In this document: positions 43,641 through 52,137 of the stretch, piece by piece | How positions within the stretch are numbered: position 1 is the first letter of the stretch | Layout of the letters: each line of letters begins with the position of its first letter | DNA from: Parahaliea mediterranea | Lineage (GTDB): Bacteria; Pseudomonadota; Gammaproteobacteria; Pseudomonadales; Halieaceae | NCBI RefSeq assembly: GCF_017255185.1 | Contig: NZ_JAFKCZ010000001.1 | Span: 372,001 to 436,000, forward strand | Reading direction: 5' to 3' | DNA length: 64,000 bases | Position numbers and translations under genes: made by a program | Notes under the pieces: generated by a model | What the model saw: only the letters and a program-made list of their open reading frames with translations | Databases searched by the model: none | Told to the model about the DNA's origin: nothing

Positions 43641-46600
43641 GTGGCTACCTCGATCTCAACGCCGGTGCTGGACAACTACGAACTCAACGACCGCTATACC
43701 CGCGACTCCGGCAGGGTCTTCCTGACCGGAACCCAGGCACTGGTGCGTCTGCCGCTGGTGCAGCGGGCCCTGGACCGGCAGCGCGGCATTGCGTCGGCCG
43801 GCTTTATTTCCGGCTACCGCGGCTCGCCGCTGGGCGGTTACGACCTGGAACTGTGGCGGGCGCGCAAGTCCCTGGCGGACAACGACATCGACTTCCTGCC
43901 GGCGATCAACGAGGACCTCGCCGCCACTGCGGTGCTGGGGACCCAGCAGGTGGAAACCGCCGGCGACAGGCAGGTCGACGGCGTGTTTTCCATCTGGTAC
44001 GGCAAGGGCCCGGGGGTGGACCGCGCCGGGGACGCGCTGAAACACGGCAACGCCTACGGCAGCTCGCCCCATGGCGGTGTGCTGGTCATTGCCGGTGACG
44101 ACCACGGCTGTGTGTCCTCCAGCATGTCGCACCAGTCCGACGTGGCCTTCATGACCTTCTTCATGCCCACGCTGAATCCCGCATCGGTGTCGGAGTACAT
44201 TGCCTTCGGCCTCTATGGGCTGGCGCTGTCGCGCTTCTCCGGTTGCTGGGTGGGTTTCAAGGCCATCTCCGAAACGGTGGAGTCCGGCGCCTCGGTCGAG
44301 CTGCGGGACCTGCCGGAATTCCGGATACCGGAAGATTACGAAGTCCCCGAATACGGCCTGCACTACCGCTGGCCCGACCTGCCCGGTCCGCAGATCGAGG
44401 CGAGGATGGTGGAGAAACTGGAGGCGGTCCGCGCCTTCGCCCGCGCCAACCCCATCGACCGCCGTATCTACGACATTCCCGACGCGCGCTTCGGCATCAT
44501 CACCACCGGCAAGGGCCACCTGGATCTCATGGAGGCGCTGCGCCTGCTGGGCATCGACGAGCAGCGGGCGCGCGAGATCGGCATCGACATCTACAAGGTC
44601 GGCATGGTTTGGCCCCTGGAGACCGAAGGGGCCCGCGCTTTCCTGCGCGGCAAGGAAGAAGTGCTGGTGGTCGAGGAAAAACGCGGCATTATCGAGAGCG
44701 AGCTGAAGGAAGATCTCTACGACTACCAGGACGACAAACCCAGCCGCATGGTGGGCAAGTACGACGAGGAGGGCAATCCGCTGGTGCCCTGGACCGGCGA
44801 GCTGAGCCCAACCCTGCTGGCCCCGATCGTCGCCGCACGCATCACCCACGAGTTCCCGGAAGTCACCTTCGAGGCGGAACTCGCCGAACTGGCGAGCACC
44901 CGCACCGAGGTGTCGGTGCCCACGGACGTCAAGCGCACGCCTTACTTCTGTGCCGGTTGCCCCCACAACACCTCGACCAAGGTGCCCGAGGGCAGCAAGG
45001 CGCTGGCGGGTATCGGCTGCCATTTCATGGCCTCGTGGATGAACCGCAACACCGAGTCCCTGATCCAGATGGGGGGCGAGGGCGTCAACTGGGTGGGCCG
45101 GTCGCGCTTCTGCGGCAACCCCCATGTATTCCAGAACCTGGGCGAGGGTACCTACTTCCACTCCGGCTACATGGCGCTGCGCCAGGCGGTGGCGGCCGGC
45201 ACGAATATCACTTACAAGATCCTGTTCAACGATGCCGTCGCCATGACTGGCGGACAGCCGGTGGACGGGGTGATCACCGTGCCCGCCATCGCCAGCCAGG
45301 TGCGCGCCGAGGGTGTACAGCGCATTGCCGTTGTCAGCGACGAACCGGAGAAATACCGCGACAAATCGCAGTTCCCGGCCGGCGCCAGCTTTCACCACCG
45401 GGAGGAGATGGACGCTTTGCAACGCGAGTTGCGTGAGGTACCCGGGGTCAGCGTGCTGATTTACGACCAGGCCTGTGCCGCGGAGAAACGCCGCCGCCGC
45501 AAGCGCGGCACCTACCCCGACCCGGCCAAGCGCGTGTTCATCAACGATGCGGTGTGCGAGGGCTGCGGCGACTGCTCTGTGCAATCCAACTGTCTCGCCA
45601 TCTATCCCAAGGATACCGAACTGGGGCGCAAGCGCAGGATCGACCAGTCCTCGTGCAACAAGGATTATTCCTGCGTCAAGGGGTTCTGTCCCAGTTTCGT
45701 GACCGTGGAGGGCGGCGAGCTGCGCAAGCCCGATGTGTCCGCGGTGAGCGCGGGCTTCGACGAGCTGCGCGCCGGCCTGCCGGAGCCGGCCATGGCCAGC
45801 CTTGACAACGTCTTCGACCTGTTGGTGGCCGGTGTCGGCGGCACCGGTGTGGTGACCGTGGGCGCTTTGATTACCATGGCCGCCCACCTTGAGGGCAAGG
45901 GCACCAGCGTGCTCGACTTTACCGGCTTCGCGCAGAAGGGCGGTTCGGTCATCAGCTACATCCGCATCGGGCACAGCCCCGCCGCGGTCAACCAGGTGCG
46001 CATTGCCGACGGCCGGGCCGACGCGCTGGTGGCCTGCGACGTGGTGGTCGGCACCGACCCCCGGGCGGTCAAGGTGCTGGCGAAGGACCGCACCCGCGTG
46101 CTGGTTAACCAGAGCGAGGTGCCCAGCGGGCAGTTTGTGCAGAACCGCAACGCCGACATCCACATGGACCGACGCCTGCGCGCGATCGCGGGGGCCGTCG
46201 GCGCCGGCAACCTGGATGTGATCGAGGCCAATAACCTGATGGAGCGGTTGATGGGCCACACCGTCTATGCCAACGTGTTCCTGCTGGGTTACGCCTGGCA
46301 GGAGGGCTTGGTGCCGGTATCCGAAGCGGCCCTGCTGCGCGCCATCGAGATCAATGGCGTGAACATCGACGAGAACAAACGCGCCTTCGCCTGGGGCCGC
46401 CTCGCTGCCCACGATTTCGACCGCGTGCTCGCGGCCGCCGGCTCCCCCGGGCCGGAAGTGGCGGACAAAACCCTGGAGGAGCTGATCGAGCATCGCGCCG
46501 CTCTGCTGGAGGCCTACCAGAACAGCGCCTACGCCGACCAGTACCGCGATCTGGTTGCCCGGGTGCGCACTGCCGAGCAAAATCTCGATGCTTCCGAGTT

Positions 46601-47135
46601 GGCCTTGACCCGCGCCGTTGCCACCTACCTGTACAAGGTCATGGCCTATAAGGACGAGTACGAGGTGGCGCGCCTGTACAGCGATCCGGCGTTCCACGCG
46701 CAGCTGAAGCAGACCTTCGCCGGCGACTACACCCTGCACTTCCATCTCGCGCCGCCCATTTTCAACCGCGGGCTCGACGAGCAGGGGCGGCCGCGCAAGA
46801 CCACCTTCGGGCCCTGGATGATGCCGCTGTTCAAGATACTGGCCAAGGGGAAATTCCTCCGCGGCACCGCCTTCGATCCCTTTGGCCGATTGGCGGAGCG
46901 CCGGGAGGAGCGCGAACTGATCGCGGATTATCGCGCGTTGGTGGAAGAGTTGCTGCCCGGCCTGTCGCGCGACAACCTGAGCGTGGCGGTGGAATGTGCC
47001 AGCCTGCCAGATCAGGTCCGCGGCTATGGCCCGGTCAAGAGCCAGTCGATTGAGGAGTACCGCGGCAAGCGGGCGGGGCTGCTGCACCGTTTCCACAATC
47101 CCGCGGATGTGGTGCAGATCCAGGATGTGGCCTGA
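43641..47135 (+). CDS. Indolepyruvate:ferredoxin oxidoreductase, fused subunits
   Basis: 1164 residues. It joins an N-terminal IorA-like region (GFISGYRGSPLGGYDLEL near 56), a ThDP domain with CAGCPHNTSTK near 435, a cysteine-rich 4Fe-4S segment (CEGCGDCSVQSNC near 639, then CVKGFCPSF), and a gamma-type domain (GVGGTGVVTVGALI near 732, FAQKGGSV). A C-terminal DUF6537-like region follows. The enzyme converts arylpyruvates such as indolepyruvate or phenylpyruvate to aryl-acetyl-CoA with ferredoxin as acceptor. The start is a GTG at 43641. The fused form is common in aerobic proteobacteria. The Lrp-type regulator and aromatic aminotransferase genes beside it support this role. Confidence 0.92.
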   Translation: MATSISTPVLDNYELNDRYTRDSGRVFLTGTQALVRLPLVQRALDRQRGIASAGFISGYRGSPLGGYDLELWRARKSLADNDIDFLPAINEDLAATAVLGTQQVETAGDRQVDGVFSIWYGKGPGVDRAGDALKHGNAYGSSPHGGVLVIAGDDHGCVSSSMSHQSDVAFMTFFMPTLNPASVSEYIAFGLYGLALSRFSGCWVGFKAISETVESGASVELRDLPEFRIPEDYEVPEYGLHYRWPDLPGPQIEARMVEKLEAVRAFARANPIDRRIYDIPDARFGIITTGKGHLDLMEALRLLGIDEQRAREIGIDIYKVGMVWPLETEGARAFLRGKEEVLVVEEKRGIIESELKEDLYDYQDDKPSRMVGKYDEEGNPLVPWTGELSPTLLAPIVAARITHEFPEVTFEAELAELASTRTEVSVPTDVKRTPYFCAGCPHNTSTKVPEGSKALAGIGCHFMASWMNRNTESLIQMGGEGVNWVGRSRFCGNPHVFQNLGEGTYFHSGYMALRQAVAAGTNITYKILFNDAVAMTGGQPVDGVITVPAIASQVRAEGVQRIAVVSDEPEKYRDKSQFPAGASFHHREEMDALQRELREVPGVSVLIYDQACAAEKRRRRKRGTYPDPAKRVFINDAVCEGCGDCSVQSNCLAIYPKDTELGRKRRIDQSSCNKDYSCVKGFCPSFVTVEGGELRKPDVSAVSAGFDELRAGLPEPAMASLDNVFDLLVAGVGGTGVVTVGALITMAAHLEGKGTSVLDFTGFAQKGGSVISYIRIGHSPAAVNQVRIADGRADALVACDVVVGTDPRAVKVLAKDRTRVLVNQSEVPSGQFVQNRNADIHMDRRLRAIAGAVGAGNLDVIEANNLMERLMGHTVYANVFLLGYAWQEGLVPVSEAALLRAIEINGVNIDENKRAFAWGRLAAHDFDRVLAAAGSPGPEVADKTLEELIEHRAALLEAYQNSAYADQYRDLVARVRTAEQNLDASELALTRAVATYLYKVMAYKDEYEVARLYSDPAFHAQLKQTFAGDYTLHFHLAPPIFNRGLDEQGRPRKTTFGPWMMPLFKILAKGKFLRGTAFDPFGRLAERREERELIADYRALVEELLPGLSRDNLSVAVECASLPDQVRGYGPVKSQSIEEYRGKRAGLLHRFHNPADVVQIQDVA

Positions 47136-47236
47136 GGGTTCTGCCCCCGAGCGAAAGATTGAGCGGCCGTCGACGGCGGCCCTTGTTTTTACCGCCCGGT
47201 CGGGATACCGAACGGGCTACGAGAGAGAAAAATAGC

Positions 47237-48424
47237 ATGCTGGAAAACCTCGAAGTCCTGCCGCCGGATCCCCTCCTGGGCCTGATGGCCGCCTTTGCGC
47301 AGGACCCCAACCCACAAAAAATCGACCTGGGTGTGGGTATTTACCAGGACAACACAGGCCAAACCCCGGTGATGGGCGCGGTGCTCGAGGCCGAGGCGCG
47401 ACTGCTGGCGAGCGAGGGCAGCAAGCGCTACCTGCCGCCGGCCGGCGACCCGGCCTTCACTAGCGGTATGCTGGCATTGGTGCTGGGGGAGGGCGCTGCC
47501 GGGCAGTTTGGCGAGAGGGTCCGCGTGGTCCAGACCCCCGGCGGCTGCGGCGCGCTGCGGATCGGCGCGGAAGTGATTGCGCGCAGTCGTCCCGGGGCGC
47601 GGGTGTGGGTGAGCGACCCCACCTGGCCCAACCATGTACCCCTGCTGGGCGGTGCCGGCCTCCAATTGCAGACCTATCCCTACTACGACTTTGCCCATCA
47701 CCGACTGGACTTTGACGCGATGTTCGCGGCGCTGGGCGAGGCCACCGCGGGCGATGTGGTGCTGTTGCACGGTTGCTGCCACAACCCCTCCGGTGCCGAC
47801 CTGAGCCTTCAGCAGTGGCAGGTGTTGACCGAGTTGTGTGAGCAAAAGGGTTTTACACCGATGGTGGACGTGGCCTACCAGGGACTGGGGCAGGGCCTGG
47901 AGGCGGATGCCGCTGGCTGGCGCTGGATGGCGGAGCGGGTGCCTGAAATCCTCATTGCCAGTTCCTGCTCCAAGAACTTTGGCCTGTACCGCGAACGCAC
48001 CGGTGCGCTGCTCGCCGTGGCACGCGATGGCCGGGCCGCCCAGGCGGTGCACAGCCAGGCGCTGTCCGCCGCGCGACAGATCTACTCGATGCCGCCCTCG
48101 CACGGCGCACTCGCGGCCGGAATGATCCTGCAAGATGCCGACCTGGGCGACACCTGGCGGCACGAACTGGCGCAAATGCGCGAGCGTATCGCCTCGGTGC
48201 GCCGCGGTGTCGCCCAGAGCCTGGGGAGCGATTTTCAATTTATTGTGCGCGAGGCGGGTATGTTTTCCTTCCTGGGCATCCGGGCGGAACAGGTGAAGAG
48301 GCTGCGCGAGGAGTTCGGCATTTACATGGCCGAATCCACGCGCATCAACCTGGCTGGGCTCAACGATGGCAATTTGGAGTACTTCTGCACGGCGATGAAT
48401 ACGGTGCTGAATGAACGGCACTGA
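47237..48424 (+). CDS. Aromatic amino-acid aminotransferase (class I, TyrB/AspC-like)
   Basis: 395 residues. It has the class I fold with the N-terminal IDLGVGIYQDNTGQTP segment, CHNPSGADL near 180, DVAYQGLGQGLE near 210 and the Schiff-base lysine in SSCSKNFGLYRER near 245. The GIYMAESTRINLAGL segment near the C-terminus carries the carboxylate-binding Arg. It should convert tyrosine, phenylalanine or tryptophan to the arylpyruvate used by the upstream oxidoreductase. The ATG at 47237 follows GAGAGAGAAAA; the longer frame adds 26 Arg-rich residues and is rejected. It lies about 100 bp after the oxidoreductase gene. Confidence 0.9.
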   Translation: MLENLEVLPPDPLLGLMAAFAQDPNPQKIDLGVGIYQDNTGQTPVMGAVLEAEARLLASEGSKRYLPPAGDPAFTSGMLALVLGEGAAGQFGERVRVVQTPGGCGALRIGAEVIARSRPGARVWVSDPTWPNHVPLLGGAGLQLQTYPYYDFAHHRLDFDAMFAALGEATAGDVVLLHGCCHNPSGADLSLQQWQVLTELCEQKGFTPMVDVAYQGLGQGLEADAAGWRWMAERVPEILIASSCSKNFGLYRERTGALLAVARDGRAAQAVHSQALSAARQIYSMPPSHGALAAGMILQDADLGDTWRHELAQMRERIASVRRGVAQSLGSDFQFIVREAGMFSFLGIRAEQVKRLREEFGIYMAESTRINLAGLNDGNLEYFCTAMNTVLNERH

Positions 48425-48540
48425 TATCTTGTAAACCATCGATGGGGAAGCGTGTCCGGGCGCTCAGTGTCCGATATCGCTGGCAACCGCATACGCCGTC
48501 ACCGTGCCGTCGGGAATGCCGCTGCCGACCCCTGTGAATT

Positions 48541-48580
48541 TCGCCAGCCACATCGCTGCCGTAACAGCGGTGGCTGGCGA
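48541..48580. terminator. Strong bidirectional hairpin between convergent genes (no T-run)
   Basis: TCGCCAGCCAC (48541-48551) pairs perfectly with GTGGCTGGCGA (48570-48580); inside, CGCTG pairs with CAGCG around a 6-base loop, leaving only a 2-base bulge. It sits six bases before the end of the monooxygenase gene. Neither side has a U-tract, so Rho-independent activity is doubtful. Confidence 0.5.
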
Positions 48581-48585
48581 GGCAC

Positions 48586-49716
48586 TTAGACTTGTGTGAT
48601 GATCTCGGAACGCGCGCCGCGGCTGGTTTGCTCCGCCAGCCAGGGATTGGCCAGGAGGTGGGGAATGATCTCCGAGCGCACCTCGTTGGGGATATTGGCA
48701 ATTTCACCAAACAACGAGGCCCAGTGTTGGCAGTGATCCACGAGCGGGCGCATTGTCGCTTCCCAGGTCTGTAGCGCCGCCGGGACATCGCGCCGGTCAT
48801 CGACTGCGGCGAGATGTGCCGCCAGCGCCAGGCCATTCTGCATTGCCATGCCGCCACCTTGTCCCAGGTTGGGTGTGGTGGCGTGGGCCGCATCGCCGAG
48901 GATGCAGGCGTTCCCCGCCGACCAGGTCCGGCACTTGACCAGGCTGTAAACGTTCCAGGTTACCGGCCCGGTGATGCGATCAAGCAGGAATGCCCAGTCG
49001 GGAAAACTGTCTTTCCAGCAGGACTGGATGGCGGTATCACGACCCTCGTTGTCAGTCGCGGGGCACGTCAGCGCCAGGTAGACCTCTTCGTCGTTGATGG
49101 GGGTTATCAGCAGGCGTCGCTGGCCGTTCCAGCACTCGATGCAATGGCCGCGGGAGTCCTCGGGCATCTCCGCCTGGGTCGCCTTGACGATCGTTCTCAG
49201 CGCCCCCTCCCGGGTCTGCTCCTGGGATAGCAACAAACCGAGGGTGTTCCTGACCGATGACCAGGCGCCGTCGGCGCCAATCACGACGTCGCCATGGGCG
49301 CTGTCGCCGGAAGCGAAGAACAGGCTGCCATCAGCGCGCGCCTCCACCACCTCGGTGCCGGTCACGATCCTGGCCCCGGCCCGGCTTGCGGCGTCTGTCA
49401 GTCCGGCGTGCAGGTCGCTCCGGTGCACCGCAACCACGCGTGCTCCCGGTGGCAACTCGGCGGGTATCATGGCATTGCCGAGGTGGTCCCGTTGCTCTAC
49501 TCCGCTGGCCAGAAAGGCATTGCGCATGGCGCGCTCATAGGCGCCGATTTCGGACAGCACCGCCAGGCCGTTGTTCCACAGGTAAATGCCTGAGCCGTTG
49601 ACGCGCAGTTCCGGGTGGCGCTCATAAACGGTCACATCCCAGCCCCGTTGTCCAAGGGCGGCGGCGGTGGCGAGCCCGCCGATACCGGCGCCGGCGATCA
49701 GTGCTTTGCGTGTCAT
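48586..49716 (-). CDS. FAD-dependent aromatic monooxygenase (salicylate hydroxylase/UbiH-like)
   Basis: 376 residues. The FAD-binding motif AGAGIGGLATAAALGQRG is at the N-terminus, followed by VYERHPE. The second motif VVIGADGAWSSVRNTL lies near 145 and the third LGDAAHATTPNLGQGGGMA near 275. These are the three markers of class A flavoprotein hydroxylases, which use NAD(P)H and oxygen to hydroxylate phenolic or carboxylated rings. It probably prepares the substrate for the extradiol dioxygenase encoded 97 bp upstream on the same strand. Confidence 0.88.
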   Translation of the reverse strand: MTRKALIAGAGIGGLATAAALGQRGWDVTVYERHPELRVNGSGIYLWNNGLAVLSEIGAYERAMRNAFLASGVEQRDHLGNAMIPAELPPGARVVAVHRSDLHAGLTDAASRAGARIVTGTEVVEARADGSLFFASGDSAHGDVVIGADGAWSSVRNTLGLLLSQEQTREGALRTIVKATQAEMPEDSRGHCIECWNGQRRLLITPINDEEVYLALTCPATDNEGRDTAIQSCWKDSFPDWAFLLDRITGPVTWNVYSLVKCRTWSAGNACILGDAAHATTPNLGQGGGMAMQNGLALAAHLAAVDDRRDVPAALQTWEATMRPLVDHCQHWASLFGEIANIPNEVRSEIIPHLLANPWLAEQTSRGARSEIITQV

Positions 49717-49813
49717 GATGAATATCTCCTGTAAACGGCCTTGCCTGTCGTACCAACGAAGTCATCGGGCAAGGCGGTTATTGGTGGCAGTAGTGTATGG
49801 TCGCTGGTCGGAT

Positions 49814-50830
49814 CTAGTTCGCCGATAAGGCCTTGTCATAGGACAGGACCGACACCCCGCCCATCCACTCCCTGACGGGTTCATAGAACAGGGTGCGGCC
49901 GGGAATGCCGTTCAGGGCTCCCATCATCATGACCCACAGGGCCATTTCGTAACCGCCGTTGCCCGCGTCGCGGTAAATATCCTCATAGTTCATGCTCAAT
50001 AATGTTTCCTTGTCGCCCCGTTCCAGAGCATTGAGCACGCGCCGGTCCCAGTCAACATTGATCAGGTCGTCTCGCGTGGCGGCCATTTCCATCTCACGCT
50101 CCGCGATCATCCGGGAAAGTTCGGGGTCTTTCGTCATGCCGCCGGGGCCGGCGCGTTGGGCTTCCAGCATTCTTTGCTCGAACTCGTCGAGTGGCTGGTC
50201 GGTTTCGTTGACGAAAGGCGGCCAATGGGAAATCCCGCCACTGGCGATGATGGCGACTTTTTCGGGCCGTTTGGCGATCACCCGAGCCAGCAGCTGACCA
50301 AGGTCAAAGCATCTTGATAGGGTGGGGCAGGGAGGTACGAAGCAGTTGGTGAAAATCGGCACCACGGGAATGTCGCGTTCCGGCCGCAGGAAGCGCATGG
50401 GAAGCAGTACGTTGTGTACGAGTTCAGCCGACCCCCAGCGCGTGATATCGAAGCCCGCCGCGATGCCGCTTTCCAGGATGGTCATGGCGTAATCCCGGTG
50501 GCCGGCGATCGGAGCGCGTTTGAGCTGAATCCAATCCTCGAGGTGAGCGGGTGGGCCATAGTGCTGATCCGCCACGGATATTGAAAATGCCGGCATGTTG
50601 TCCATGGACGACATGTCGAAATGGTCGTTGACCAGGGCCAGGATGATATCCGGCTGGGCGCGCGCGAGCAGGCTCCGGGCTTCGTCGAAGCCGGCAAGGA
50701 TGTTCTCTACCTGGCCCTCGGGGGGCAGCGACAGGAGATTGCCGAGGCCGGGGGTATGGGTCATGCCAAAGGCGGCTACGATCTTTGATTCGGTGCCTGC
50801 AATCAGCTGCTGGGATGTGTCGATGGTCAT
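49814..50830 (-). CDS. Class III extradiol ring-cleavage dioxygenase (LigB-type)
   Basis: 338 residues. The family's iron ligand region MTHTPGLGNL and NDHFDMSS are near the N-terminus, with a later GGISHWPPF (about residue 205), matching the catalytic histidines of the LigB/protocatechuate 4,5-dioxygenase beta family. It should open a catechol-like ring between a hydroxylated and an unhydroxylated carbon using Fe(II) and oxygen. The ATG at 50830 is preferred because GGAGAAG precedes it; the upstream start at 50857 adds nine residues. No separate LigA-type alpha subunit is seen. Confidence 0.87.
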   Translation of the reverse strand: MTIDTSQQLIAGTESKIVAAFGMTHTPGLGNLLSLPPEGQVENILAGFDEARSLLARAQPDIILALVNDHFDMSSMDNMPAFSISVADQHYGPPAHLEDWIQLKRAPIAGHRDYAMTILESGIAAGFDITRWGSAELVHNVLLPMRFLRPERDIPVVPIFTNCFVPPCPTLSRCFDLGQLLARVIAKRPEKVAIIASGGISHWPPFVNETDQPLDEFEQRMLEAQRAGPGGMTKDPELSRMIAEREMEMAATRDDLINVDWDRRVLNALERGDKETLLSMNYEDIYRDAGNGGYEMALWVMMMGALNGIPGRTLFYEPVREWMGGVSVLSYDKALSAN

Positions 50831-50946
50831 AGGCTCACTTCTCCGTTGGTGTGCCATGGTTGAAACGGCACTGGGTATTTTTTTGTGGAACCCAATGGCT
50901 GGACTCCGTGTATAGGTCCGTCGCCGCGGGATAAGTGCGCATATTT

Positions 50947-50962
50947 ATATGTTATTACATAT
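50947..50962. promoter_or_regulatory. Candidate MarR operator upstream of the dioxygenase
   Basis: ATATGT-TATT-ACATAT is a perfect 6-4-6 inverted repeat in the 289-bp gap, 117 bp upstream of the dioxygenase ATG. Its core TGTTATTACA differs in one base from the palindrome at 51981-51990. Confidence 0.5.
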
Positions 50963-51119
50963 GAAAGTGCAAGTTAATGCGAGTGCCCGTCGAGGAGAGG
51001 GCAGTGAGTGAAGGCGCAAGTGGTGCGTCTGTGGCCGGGTTGGATAAGCGCGGAGGCCGATCGCCCGGGCGGCTAGCCCGAGCGGGGAGGGCGCAACGCG
51101 GGGGGTTGGGACGGCAGGG

Positions 51120-51683
51120 TTAGCCGTCGAGAACCCCCGCGTAACTCGGGGAGGTGATGTGGTTAAAAATCCGCGACAGCATTTCTGTCAGCGATTTGCG
51201 TTCCTTTTCGCTAAGCACGCTTAAGGCATCGGCCTGGATCGCATAGGCGATTGGTTGCAGGTGAGTGATCAGGCTTTCACCTTCCGGTGTCAGGCAGACA
51301 TTGACAATCTTGCCATTGACCTCAGATCGGCTCTTTTCCACCAAGTTGCGCGACACCAGCTGATTGATAATGCGGCTGACAACGGATTGCTCAATTACGA
51401 TGTCGCGTGCCAGGTCGCCGATACTGATCGGTTGTGCGTTGGCGATCACCTGCAAGGCGCGAAACTGGACAACGTTGATGCCGGATTCGCGAAGGTGTTC
51501 CAGCAGCAACATGTTGAGGGCGTGTGTCACACAGCTCAACTCATGGGGGAGATAGCCACCTTTTATGGTGCGATATTCCTCGCTATCGAACCGCTTTACC
51601 GGATTCTTTTTTGTCCGTGCTCGCTGTGAGCCAGGTGGACTGTTTCCACCCGCCGGCTTTTGATGCCTGCTTTTTTTCTGCAT
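51120..51683 (-). CDS. MarR-family transcriptional regulator
   Basis: 187 residues. A charged N-terminal extension of about 40 residues precedes the winged-helix core (about 55-175): QFRALQVIANAQPISIGDLA, then the recognition region VIEQSVVSRIINQLVSRNLV and the wing SEVNGKIVNVCLTPEG. MarR proteins are usually repressors released by aromatic ligands, which fits the ring-cleavage genes on both sides. The start could be any Met within the extension (MQKKSRH or later); the longest is given. It is divergent from the hydrolase gene across 454 bp. Confidence 0.9.
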   Translation of the reverse strand: MQKKSRHQKPAGGNSPPGSQRARTKKNPVKRFDSEEYRTIKGGYLPHELSCVTHALNMLLLEHLRESGINVVQFRALQVIANAQPISIGDLARDIVIEQSVVSRIINQLVSRNLVEKSRSEVNGKIVNVCLTPEGESLITHLQPIAYAIQADALSVLSEKERKSLTEMLSRIFNHITSPSYAGVLDG

Positions 51684-52137
51684 TGATAAGTCCCAGGGGC
51701 ATAGACAAGCAGCCGTGACACAGCCAGTGCTGCAAGCCTGTCGATAACGAAAGATACCCTGCGCCAGCGGCGTTCGGCGCAGGGCGCCGACAGCCTGGAG
51801 ACTGGCTCCTCTTACAGGAGGGTACTCGCTTATGTTACCGAATTTCCATGCCGGGCTGCATCATCGAGGCGCGAGACATGACTGGACGCAATCCACGCCG
51901 GATTCCCCTTGTCGGTCTTGATTGGGATAGCGCGGCGCACTGCGGAAACTTTTAAGTCTAAAATATTCGACCAATAAACTTGTAATTACAGATGTAAAGG
52001 CATATTGTGAGGGTCAGGCGTTGTTCGGGGTAAGCCGGTGGGCTTCATGGGGCGCGGTATCAGGTATATCCGTCCGGTGCGGGGTTCACATCCGGGCTTC
52101 CCGGGGAAACAGAGTCCGACAATAAAAGGAGTGTCCC
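51684..52137. other. Long divergent leader region with three consecutive hairpins
   Basis: 454 bp with no gene recognised. Three stem-loops sit side by side: CCCTGCGCC/GGCGCAGGG (51757-51765 with 51776-51784), AGCC/GGCT (51792-51807) and CTCCT/AGGAG (51806-51820). The last two overlap by two bases, so they could be alternatives. Downstream is the palindrome at 51981-51990. The hydrolase gene starts at a GTG at 52138 after AAAAGGAG. Confidence 0.5.
51981..51990. promoter_or_regulatory. Candidate MarR operator in the MarR-hydrolase gap
   Basis: TGTAATTACA is a perfect palindrome about 148 bp upstream of the hydrolase start. It closely matches the core of the inverted repeat upstream of the dioxygenase, suggesting one regulator binds both. 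Confidence 0.45.

Noticed and set aside
43656-47096. 1146-codon open frame antisense to the indolepyruvate oxidoreductase gene
   Set aside because: It mirrors the third-position GC bias of the sense gene, has no recognisable domain, and the sense strand has clear iron-sulfur and ThDP motifs.
48360-48893. 177-codon minus-strand frame over the end of the monooxygenase gene
   Set aside because: It overlaps the monooxygenase C-terminus and the aminotransferase end in other frames; the protein is Arg/Ser/Pro-rich noise.
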